A stretch of DNA of 64,000 bases. Origin: Polynucleobacter sp. 15G-AUS-farblos. Lineage in GTDB: Bacteria > Pseudomonadota > Gammaproteobacteria > Burkholderiales > Burkholderiaceae. Below, one piece after another: positions 57,614 to 64,000 of the stretch. Where the stretch lies: NCBI RefSeq assembly GCF_018882445.1, contig NZ_JACVOM010000006.1, positions 124,001-188,000 on the forward strand, in the 5' to 3' direction. Under the pieces are notes generated by a model. The model searched no databases and had not been told where the DNA came from. It saw only the letters and a list, made by a program, of their open reading frames with translations. Both the position numbers and the translations under genes were made by a program. Every line of letters starts with the position of its first letter. Within the stretch, counting starts at the first letter, position 1.

Positions 57614-58399
57614 ATGACAGAAAAATTAAAAAATTCCTTAGATATGGTTTCTTTTCAAAAAAGATTTGTACTTTGGCTATTAGTTTGGGCCCATGTGGTG
57701 AGGGGGGTTGTTACTCTTTTAGTAACTTTTCGAAGCAGCAATCCTTCTGCTAAAGATGCCCATATTAAAAGCTGGTCAAAACGTTTGTTAACCCTTTTTG
57801 GGCTGGAGTTAGGGGTCAATAATGCCTCGATTATTCCTTCCACACCTTATTTACTTGCATCAAATCATATTTCTTGGATAGATATCCATGCAATTAACGC
57901 CTTTAAACCTATTCGTTTTGTTGCCAAGTCTGAGGTTGAAACTTGGCCTATTTTTGGGTGGATGGCAAAGCAATTAGGTACTGTATTTATTCAGCGAGGT
58001 AATTCAAGGCATGCAATTCAAGTCGTTGGCAACATGACCAAGGCGCTGGAGACTGAATCTATTTGCATTTTTCCAGAAGGCACATCAACTGAAGGTCACT
58101 CCGTACGGCCATTCAAGGCCAATCTTTTTGAGTCAGCCGTAATAAGTCACGCCCCCGTATATTCTCTTGCAATTGAATATTTCGACCGAAAAACTGGGCT
58201 TAGGACCGATATAACGGCATTTGTCGGGGAAATGGGCTTGCTTGAATCAATGTCAAAAATACTAAAACATCGCAACTTACGCGTTGAACTGACCTTTTTC
58301 TCGCCCTCAAGTGCAAGATCTCAATTTTCCAATGATCGAAAATGGCTTGCTTTACAGAGCCAAGAGCAAATTTCCGAATACCTGGCGAGGAACTCGTAA
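57614..58399 (+). CDS. 1-acylglycerol-3-phosphate acyltransferase family protein (PlsC/OlsA-like)
   Basis: About 261 aa from ATG 57614. The motif HX4D is present (ASNHISWIDIHA), as are the second and third motifs (GTVFIQRGN; IFPEGTSTEG). One N-terminal TM helix follows the start. The open frame reaches back to 57566, but those codons lie inside the Pho box of the divergent operon, so a downstream start is preferred; none has a good ribosome site. It could make phosphatidic acid or, as OlsA, acylate lyso-ornithine lipid from the OlsB product. Confidence 0.85.
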   Translation: MTEKLKNSLDMVSFQKRFVLWLLVWAHVVRGVVTLLVTFRSSNPSAKDAHIKSWSKRLLTLFGLELGVNNASIIPSTPYLLASNHISWIDIHAINAFKPIRFVAKSEVETWPIFGWMAKQLGTVFIQRGNSRHAIQVVGNMTKALETESICIFPEGTSTEGHSVRPFKANLFESAVISHAPVYSLAIEYFDRKTGLRTDITAFVGEMGLLESMSKILKHRNLRVELTFFSPSSARSQFSNDRKWLALQSQEQISEYLARNS

Positions 58400-58458
58400 T
58401 TTTTAATAAAAATGTCATATCCTTGCTTTAAAAAGTAAAACTGATAATGGGATAAAGC

Positions 58459-59364
58459 ATGACTTCAAAACATAAAGAAATGGCTGAGTGGTATCGCCGT
58501 GCACAAGAAGAGATTCTTGATAGCATGGATGAAGAGCTTGAAATGGAGCTTGACGATGATCGACTTTCTCAGGATGGAGACGGTCAGTCAGAAATTCCTC
58601 GAAATTTGTATTTCAAAGAGCTATTTAGACTTCAGGCTGAGTTAGTTAAATTGCAGGATTGGGTAGTTGCAAACAAAGTTAAGGTGGCTGTGCTTTTTGA
58701 GGGTCGCGACTCAGCAGGTAAGGGCGGCGCCATTAAGCGAATTACACAACGATTAAATCCACGTGTCTGTAAAGTAGTTGCATTGCCTGCTCCAAATGAG
58801 CGTGAAAAAACCCAATGGTATTTTCAGCGTTACATCTCTCAACTTCCTGCTGGCGGCGAAATTGTTTTGTTTGATCGTAGTTGGTATAACCGTGCCGGCG
58901 TTGAAAAGGTGATGGGATTTTGTACCGACTACGAATATGAAGAATTTCTCAGAACGGTGCCAGATTTAGAGCGCATGATGATCAGCTCTGGGATTATCTT
59001 AATTAAATACTGGTTTTCAATTTCCGATGAAGAGCAATACAACCGCTTTATGATGCGAATTCATGATCCTTTAAAGCAATGGAAATTGAGTCCGATGGAC
59101 CTTGAGGCACGTCGTTTGTGGGAGGCCTACACCAAGGCAAAGGAGACTATGTTAGAGAGAACGCATATCCCTGAGGCCCCTTGGTGGGTCGTAGCAGCAA
59201 ATGATAAGAAGAAGGCGCGCTTAAATTGCATCTCCCATCTGCTGTCTCAAATCCCATACAAGGAGATCGATCATCCTGTTATCACCTTGCCCGAAAGAGT
59301 ACATAATCCCGACTATTTGCGGGGTCCAGTACCTCCTGAGATGTATGTCCCGGAAATCTATTAA
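58459..59364 (+). CDS. ppk2: Polyphosphate kinase 2
   Basis: 301 aa, one P-loop kinase domain (class I/III length). Walker A-like FEGRDSAGKGGAIKRI is near 79-94 and Walker B FDRSWYNRAGVEKV near 137-150, with the lid RMIHDPLKQWKLSPMD later. These enzymes transfer phosphate between polyphosphate and nucleoside di-/monophosphates, usually in the direction of nucleotide triphosphate synthesis. It is tail-to-tail with the TonB receptor gene. With ppx it gives this block two polyphosphate-consuming activities. Confidence 0.93.
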   Translation: MTSKHKEMAEWYRRAQEEILDSMDEELEMELDDDRLSQDGDGQSEIPRNLYFKELFRLQAELVKLQDWVVANKVKVAVLFEGRDSAGKGGAIKRITQRLNPRVCKVVALPAPNEREKTQWYFQRYISQLPAGGEIVLFDRSWYNRAGVEKVMGFCTDYEYEEFLRTVPDLERMMISSGIILIKYWFSISDEEQYNRFMMRIHDPLKQWKLSPMDLEARRLWEAYTKAKETMLERTHIPEAPWWVVAANDKKKARLNCISHLLSQIPYKEIDHPVITLPERVHNPDYLRGPVPPEMYVPEIY

Positions 59365-61440
59365 CTAAAACGTTCCTCTTAGACCTATCATGAAGCTGCG
59401 TCCAGGCTGAGGTGCATAAAGGCGAACTGCCATTGGCGTAGTTGCATATCGGATTTGATCATTGAGAAGATTCTTTAGGTTCATGTATACGGTCCAATTA
59501 ACAGCCTTAATTTTCTCTGTATATGAGATGCCTGCATTCAATAAGTTATAACTTGGTGCAGGACCTTGTTCCCAATCTGCCAATCTATTCTGTTGAAAGC
59601 TATAGATGTAAGTTGCACTAGCGAGCCAACCATTCCGTTGGTGGGCAATTTCAGCGCCAACTCGTGGCGCTGGTTGAAGCGGTAAATTACCGCCAGCATC
59701 AAAGGTTCCTTGGGATGCATCGCCAAAGAGCCGTCCACCAACCCCATGCTGTCTCCAGTTATAGGTAAGTTCTCCCTCAATCCCTTTAATCGTGGCCGAA
59801 GCTTGTTGAGCTACTACAACTGAAAAGTCTCCCGCATCGGGAACCGATTGGCCGGTGTAATAACCATAAATATAGTTATTAAAGCGATTAGCATAGACGC
59901 TAGCTTTCCCACGGAATAAACCACTAGTTTTTTGAATATTAAACTCGAGATTATGTGAGGTTTCTTTATTAAGGTTCGGATTGCCGATATCAAAAGTTGC
60001 CGTTGATTCATGGGCACCGTAGGAGTAAAGTTCTTGTGCGCTAGGCGCTCTTTGAGAAACCGTATAGGCAAGACCAATGCCATGGTCTTGCATAAAATTC
60101 CACAAGCCGCCAGCGGAGTAGGACATTAAATTGAAGTTCCGATTTTGTAGTGTGATGCTCGGCGTATCGCTCCCAGTATTCATTTCCTGTGGAACTAATT
60201 CAGTACCCAAGTTTGGATTCTGGGCAACGTTGTTATAACGAAGACCAAGATTGCCTTGCAGGGATTTCCACTTGCCTTCTTCAATCCAAAATAATGCATT
60301 CGAATTAGTTTTAGTGGGGGGAACAATTGCATAACTTCCAGTGCCCACTTCAGTAGCATTTAATGATGATGCGGTAACTTGTGCACCAAAAGTACCTTTC
60401 CATCCAGCAATGGGATTGTGCGCTAATTCAAAGCGAGCTTCATTGGCCATATTTTTCCACTGTGATGCTGCCTCACCCTGGTTATCAAATTCAGTATGGT
60501 TGTAGTTTGTATTAGCAGCACTGAATTTAAAGGAAGAGAATCCAGCAAATGGATCGCGAGTTTGATGTTGTACATCATAGCGATTCTGTGATTGATTAAT
60601 CGATCCGCCTTCGGGTGTTGGAATTCCATAATTATTATTTAAGCGCTCAACAGATATGCCAGTGTATCCAGACTGGCCTATGTAAGATGCACCAAAACCT
60701 AAATTATTTTGATTGCTAAAAGTATTCGGAAGTTTGCCGGTGTAATTAGTAGCATGGGCACCATCTGGCGGTACCGTCCATCCCCCTGGCGCTTGAATTG
60801 ATCCACCAGGAATAGTGTAGTTATTTGCATTATTAATAGCAGTATCCACATGCACTGCCACTGAACCAAATGCATCATCAAGTTCCAAAGAGCCAGCTCT
60901 CCCGTTATTTACGGTTTCATAGCTAGTATTAATAGCTCCAGTCGGCCTATCTGGAAGATTGGTGAGTATGCGATCGTTAACAACATTAACCAAGCCTCCA
61001 CTAGAGCCAGAACCGTAGAGCAATGCAGCTGCCCCACGCAATATCTCCACTTGATGGGCACTCTGCATATTATTGCCAACAGCATGGTCTTGAGAGATGT
61101 TAGAAACATCACCTACAGATAGACCATTTTGCAAAATTTGTACTCGTGGTCCCTCTAGCCCACGTATTACTGGTCGAGATGACCCCGCTCCATATCCTGT
61201 GGCGGATACGCCTAATTCATTTGCAAGAGTTGCACCAAGAGTAGTTCCTAATTTATTGAGAAGCTCATCGCCTTGCAAAATTTTGGTGGGCGTCAAAATA
61301 CTTTGCATGGATTCTTGAGAGCCTGTAGCGGTGACTTCTAAGGATGCTTGTGATTGGGCTATAGCGCTAGTGCTGATGAATCCAGAAATGGCAATATAGA
61401 TAAGCTTTTGCTTAGCTAGTGGTTTATTTAGTTGTGACAC
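59365..61440 (-). CDS. TonB-dependent outer-membrane receptor (ZnuD-like)
   Basis: About 691 aa from GTG 61440, chosen because AAGGAAG is ~6 bases upstream; an ATG-led extension of 11 codons is possible. A signal peptide ends near ATA-I-A-Q. The plug domain has ASRPVIRGLEGPRVQILQNG-like sequence and EILRGAAALLYGSGSSGGLVNV. The 22-strand barrel ends in the family's terminal Phe (SFMIGLRGTF). The plug resembles the zinc receptor ZnuD, but the His-rich loops of ZnuD are not obvious, so the ligand is uncertain. A DUF2946-like gene lies directly upstream. Confidence 0.88.
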   Translation of the reverse strand: MSQLNKPLAKQKLIYIAISGFISTSAIAQSQASLEVTATGSQESMQSILTPTKILQGDELLNKLGTTLGATLANELGVSATGYGAGSSRPVIRGLEGPRVQILQNGLSVGDVSNISQDHAVGNNMQSAHQVEILRGAAALLYGSGSSGGLVNVVNDRILTNLPDRPTGAINTSYETVNNGRAGSLELDDAFGSVAVHVDTAINNANNYTIPGGSIQAPGGWTVPPDGAHATNYTGKLPNTFSNQNNLGFGASYIGQSGYTGISVERLNNNYGIPTPEGGSINQSQNRYDVQHQTRDPFAGFSSFKFSAANTNYNHTEFDNQGEAASQWKNMANEARFELAHNPIAGWKGTFGAQVTASSLNATEVGTGSYAIVPPTKTNSNALFWIEEGKWKSLQGNLGLRYNNVAQNPNLGTELVPQEMNTGSDTPSITLQNRNFNLMSYSAGGLWNFMQDHGIGLAYTVSQRAPSAQELYSYGAHESTATFDIGNPNLNKETSHNLEFNIQKTSGLFRGKASVYANRFNNYIYGYYTGQSVPDAGDFSVVVAQQASATIKGIEGELTYNWRQHGVGGRLFGDASQGTFDAGGNLPLQPAPRVGAEIAHQRNGWLASATYIYSFQQNRLADWEQGPAPSYNLLNAGISYTEKIKAVNWTVYMNLKNLLNDQIRYATTPMAVRLYAPQPGRSFMIGLRGTF

Positions 61441-61460
61441 AGTACTTCCTTCATTCTTGA

Positions 61461-61486
61461 TGCGCATATTCAATGCGAAATGCGCA
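61461..61486. promoter_or_regulatory. Inverted repeat overlapping the TonB receptor leader
   Basis: TGCGCAT (61461-61467) and ATGCGCA (61480-61486) are exact inverted repeats with a 12-base spacer that holds a third ATGCGA-like core. It may be a metalloregulator or other operator. It does not match the Zur or Fur consensus I know. Confidence 0.35.
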
Positions 61487-61497
61487 ATAAATCAGAT

Positions 61498-61518
61498 AGC
61501 CAAACGATCGGTTTGGCT
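61498..61518 (-). terminator. Perfect hairpin between the DUF2946-like gene and the receptor
   Basis: AGCCAAAC and GTTTGGCT form an 8-bp perfect stem with a GATCG loop. On the minus strand it follows the DUF2946-like stop (61530) and is followed by ATCTGATTTATT, a weak T-run. It may be a terminator or a stability hairpin. Confidence 0.5.
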
Positions 61519-61529
61519 GCTTAGTGGAT

Positions 61530-61904
61530 TTAGAGAATGAAAGTAGGTGGGGCCCTGGATTGGTATAGCCCAATATGTGGTCGGGCTAGAGGCGAAATAA
61601 TAGATGCTTGTGATACCGCAGTTACTGCATTAATGCTGAAATAGATAGTCGTTTCAGTTGCAACAAAGCCTGCAAGAGTTAAAGCATCTAATAGGTGGCA
61701 ATTTGCCGAACTATGCGTCAGAGCGGGCTCATGATCTGTACAACTCAGATCGATATGGTGGTTTTCAATTCCAGCGTGCGCAATGCCGTGTGAAAAGCCA
61801 ATCCAGTGAGTACCTAATAAGCTGACTAGCAAAAATCCAAGGGCAAGTGAGCCCCGAAGATGTTTGTTGAATCTGCTTAAAAAAGAGGCTTTCATGCGTG
61901 CCAT
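61530..61904 (-). CDS. DUF2946-like small exported protein
   Basis: About 124 aa from ATG 61904 (ATG 61895 also possible). Basic start, one TM or signal helix (LALGFLLVSLLGTHWIGFSHG, shown split), a short His/Cys-containing loop (HSSANCHLLDAL), a second hydrophobic stretch, and the C-terminal SRAPPTFIL, which resembles the RAPP-type ending of DUF2946 proteins often found beside TonB receptors. The frame is open another 64 codons upstream, but that part is antisense to tRNA-Pro and is rejected. Confidence 0.65.
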   Translation of the reverse strand: MARMKASFLSRFNKHLRGSLALGFLLVSLLGTHWIGFSHGIAHAGIENHHIDLSCTDHEPALTHSSANCHLLDALTLAGFVATETTIYFSINAVTAVSQASIISPLARPHIGLYQSRAPPTFIL

Positions 61905-61955
61905 CTTACAGTATTTGCCCCTATGGGCCGTCTCAGTGTAGAATATTGGTTCCGT

Positions 61956-62032
61956 CGGAGTGTAGCGCAGCCTGGTAGCGCACCTGCTTTGGGAGCAGGG
62001 GGTCCAAGGTTCGAATCCTTGTACTCCGACCA
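61956..62032 (+). tRNA. tRNA-Pro (anticodon TGG)
   Basis: A 77-nt cloverleaf. Acceptor CGGAGTG pairs with TACTCCG (one G-T). The anticodon stem-loop CTGCTTTGGGAGCAG has TGG in the centre, the T-loop GGTTCGAATCC is canonical, and ACCA is encoded at the 3' end. Confidence 0.97.
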
Positions 62033-62068
62033 CTTTCTCATAATGTTCTAGATAGACCCAGCATATAA

Positions 62069-62145
<77 letters not shown>

Positions 62146-62230
62146 AGTTCTCAATGATTCAATTTCTTTTTAGCACCATTCTGCTACAAGAATGACAATC
62201 TAGCCTATTGCGTCCTCATAGAATAAGTAA

Positions 62231-62617
62231 ATGATTCAGCCTTTGAAGTACGTCATTTCCCTACTTATGTTATTCACCTTGGCTCTCGGTGGTTGTACTG
62301 CTGCGAAATTGGAGGCTAGGCTGGAAGCGGATCCTCAATGTAAGCCCATCATTAATCCTAAAACAGGATCTTTAATGCCTTGCCCAGGCACTGATAAAGG
62401 GTTTTATGCGTCTGTTGGATTGACTTCGAACAAGGGTGACATCAAACCAAATCCTCCCGAGGACACTAAGGTACAAGAAAGCGGCATTAGGAATATGGCT
62501 ACTCCCATTAATCCCGTCCCAGCATCATCGACCTCATCTCAAAATCTATCCTCACCGGGATGTAAACCCCAATTACATAAAAAGACCGGTACTGCCTTGC
62601 CATGTCCTGCAGATTAA
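62231..62617 (+). CDS. Hypothetical lipoprotein with duplicated CKP-x-KTG-x-PCP motif
   Basis: 128 aa. The signal ends in a lipobox (LALGGC, Cys near 22), so the mature protein is membrane-anchored. Two similar blocks occur: CKPIINPKTGSLMPCPG near 37-53 and CKPQLHKKTGTALPCPAD at the C-terminus, joined by a Pro/Ser/Asn-rich linker. Each block has two Cys that could form a disulfide or bind metal. No known family is recognised. Confidence 0.7.
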   Translation: MIQPLKYVISLLMLFTLALGGCTAAKLEARLEADPQCKPIINPKTGSLMPCPGTDKGFYASVGLTSNKGDIKPNPPEDTKVQESGIRNMATPINPVPASSTSSQNLSSPGCKPQLHKKTGTALPCPAD

Positions 62618-62709
62618 TGAACTTTTATCGGTAAACACTTGTCATCTTTCCGCTATATGATGATCTTACAATTGGATTACAGCCCAATTACCTCCAACAG
62701 GAATCCGAA

Positions 62710-63396
62710 ATGAAAAAATTAAGTCGCTATGCCGCAATTGTCAGTTTCGCCTTAGCAATGCTTGCTTGTAGCAATACGCCGAAATTAGCCTCTGAGCCGA
62801 TGCCTAGATCAGGATTTTTACCAAATTATTCGCTACTTGTGCCAACCTATACAAGTGTATCTGATACTCGTATTTGGCGTTATCGCAAAGAGGGCATTAA
62901 TCCTTCGACCTATAACGCTGTCATTTTGGAGCCGATATATTTAAATCAGAGCGCAACAAAAGAGGTGAGCGCTGAAGCTATTGCGAAAGCAAGAGCTGCA
63001 TTACAAGCCTCTATGGTTGAGGCAGTGAACGCTCGTGGAAATATCAAAATTGTTACTCAACCAGGTCCTGGTGTTGTAAGAGTTTCTGCTGGTATTACAG
63101 GTGCAGAAAGCTCTAACGATTATTTGAAGCCGTGGAATTTCACACCTATTGGATTGGCTACGAATGCAGCAGCCTTTGCTGGGGGTGTCAATTCCAAAAC
63201 TCCAGCCCTTGTTGTGGAAAATAAAATTACTGACAGTAGAACCAATGAAGTATTAGGTATGGGCCTTGTTACTGTTCAAGGAGAGTCTTTTAGAACATCC
63301 TCTGGCTCAGTTGACTCGTTCATTGCAATGGCTCAAAAAGCAGTTCGTGCGGCCTTAGAAACATCTGCAAATCCATCATCAACAGATAACAAATAA
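62710..63396 (+). CDS. DUF3313-family lipoprotein
   Basis: 228 aa with an N-terminal lipoprotein signal (LAMLACSN; Cys near 20). The SGFLPNYSLLVP motif near 34-45 and the overall alpha/beta pattern match DUF3313. The family is periplasmic with no established role. It is followed by the EF-hand gene after 6 bases, so the two are probably co-transcribed. Confidence 0.8.
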   Translation: MKKLSRYAAIVSFALAMLACSNTPKLASEPMPRSGFLPNYSLLVPTYTSVSDTRIWRYRKEGINPSTYNAVILEPIYLNQSATKEVSAEAIAKARAALQASMVEAVNARGNIKIVTQPGPGVVRVSAGITGAESSNDYLKPWNFTPIGLATNAAAFAGGVNSKTPALVVENKITDSRTNEVLGMGLVTVQGESFRTSSGSVDSFIAMAQKAVRAALETSANPSSTDNK

Positions 63397-63402
63397 ATCT
63401 TT

Positions 63403-63654
63403 ATGGTTACCAGATCAATTCCTTTTATTCTTTACGGACTACTTGTCTGTAATGTAGCCTATGCAGACAATTCATTCCTAAATAAAGAGATTGCTGATCG
63501 TTTTGCAAGTTGCGATAAGAATCATGATGGTAAGCTAACCAAGGAAGAGGCCAAGGGATGTATGCCACGTGTTTACAATCACTTTAGCTATATTGATTCT
63601 GATAATAAAGGTTATGTTACTGTGGCCCAAATTCAGAGCTTGGCATCTAGATAG
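63403..63654 (+). CDS. Small secreted EF-hand protein
   Basis: 83 aa with a signal peptide (FILYGLLVCNVAYA, cleavage near residue 21). A complete EF-hand loop D-K-N-H-D-G-K-L-T-K-E-E lies near 37-48, and a second, degenerate loop D-S-D-N-K-G-Y-V-T follows. Probably binds calcium in the periplasm. A Cys near 35 and another near 52 may pair. Confidence 0.8.
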   Translation: MVTRSIPFILYGLLVCNVAYADNSFLNKEIADRFASCDKNHDGKLTKEEAKGCMPRVYNHFSYIDSDNKGYVTVAQIQSLASR

Positions 63655-63683
63655 CCCACCAATCTAAAATATTTTTGGAAATA

Positions 63684-64000
63684 ATGATGGCAGTCGCATT
63701 CCCTGGCTTTGAGCAAAAGAAAATCACTATCGAGTCTGATGATGGGCCAATTGATATTGCTTGTCAGGTTGGGGGTACTGGTCCCGCCTTACTACTTTTG
63801 CATGGCTTTCCCCAAACGAAAGCGATTTGGCATCAGGTTGCCCCTGCATTAGCCCATCATTTCACTGTAATTGCCTCAGATCTTCGTGGGTATGGAGAAT
63901 CCTCTAAGCCTCATGGGAAGAGTGACCATTCCACTTATTCCAAGCGATCGATGGCTGTAGATCAGCTTGCCCTAATGAAAGCCTTAGGTCATGATCAATT
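63684..64000 (+). CDS. Alpha/beta hydrolase, haloacetate dehalogenase-like, 5' part
   Basis: 105 codons are visible before the window ends. ATG 63684 or 63687 are both possible. LLLLHGFPQTKAIWHQVAP carries the oxyanion-hole HG, and IASDLRGYGESSKPHG has the family's DLRGYG-x-S motif. This pattern fits the fluoroacetate/haloacetate dehalogenase or epoxide hydrolase branch. The catalytic Asp and His lie outside the window, so the exact reaction cannot be assigned. Confidence 0.8.
   Translation, partial: MMAVAFPGFEQKKITIESDDGPIDIACQVGGTGPALLLLHGFPQTKAIWHQVAPALAHHFTVIASDLRGYGESSKPHGKSDHSTYSKRSMAVDQLALMKALGHDQ

Noticed and set aside
58413-58418. TGTCAT before ppk2 as a Pho box
   Set aside because: Only one half-site; nothing similar 11 bases away on either side.

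Overview
The window looks like chromosome of a small-genome, moderate-to-low-GC betaproteobacterium of the Polynucleobacter type (Burkholderiaceae, freshwater). The evidence is gene order and protein character: the nuoLMN end followed by a NUDIX hydrolase and a DUF1178 protein, carAB-greA-DUF4149, and divergent yhbY/rlmE-ftsH-folP-glmM. Bug-type solute receptors and frequent GTG/TTG starts fit the same group. No insertion sequence, prophage, integrase or CRISPR array was seen. Both ends are cut inside genes (nuoL on the left, an alpha/beta hydrolase on the right).

Layout. 1-5.6 kb: end of the complex I operon, then NUDIX and DUF1178. 5.6-8.5 kb: a polar amino-acid ABC transporter ending in a strong terminator. 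8.6-15.6 kb: catabolic genes (mmsA, old-yellow-enzyme-like oxidoreductase, Bug receptor, amidase, SprT-like protein, tartrate/malate-type dehydrogenase). 15.6-22.1 kb, mostly minus strand: dnaQ, an RND efflux pump, rnhA and a methyltransferase. 22.1-37.8 kb, mostly plus strand: gloB, mltD, prpE, carAB, greA, rlmE, ftsH, folP, glmM. 37.8-41 kb: an AT-rich accessory insert (secreted metallophosphoesterase, unknown protein, a broken small secreted protein, CorA-like transporter). 41-47.8 kb: pstSCAB-phoU-phoBR. 47.8-52.6 kb: accessory genes (two MgtC/SapB proteins, DUF2252, two enzyme homologues lacking their catalytic residue, unannotated small genes). 52.7-59.4 kb: ppx, an ornithine-lipid/lipid-remodelling operon, PlsC/OlsA-like acyltransferase, PPK2. 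59.4-64 kb: TonB receptor, DUF2946-like protein, tRNA-Pro(TGG), tRNA-Arg(TCT), lipoproteins, EF-hand protein, partial hydrolase.

The most coherent system is a phosphate-starvation block of roughly 18 kb (41-59 kb). I see 11-bp-periodic PhoB half-sites upstream of pstS, upstream of the minus-strand operon plcP-agt-dgkA-olsB, upstream of a MgtC-like gene and, more weakly, upstream of ppx. Read together, the block imports phosphate (Pst), senses it (PhoU/PhoB/PhoR), handles polyphosphate (Ppx, PPK2) and replaces phospholipids. In the last step a PlcP-like phosphoesterase would release diacylglycerol, a GT4 enzyme would glycosylate it, DgkA would recycle it, and OlsB with an OlsA/PlsC-like enzyme would make ornithine lipids. 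Functional names in the lipid operon rest on family resemblance and context. The Pho boxes are read directly from the sequence.
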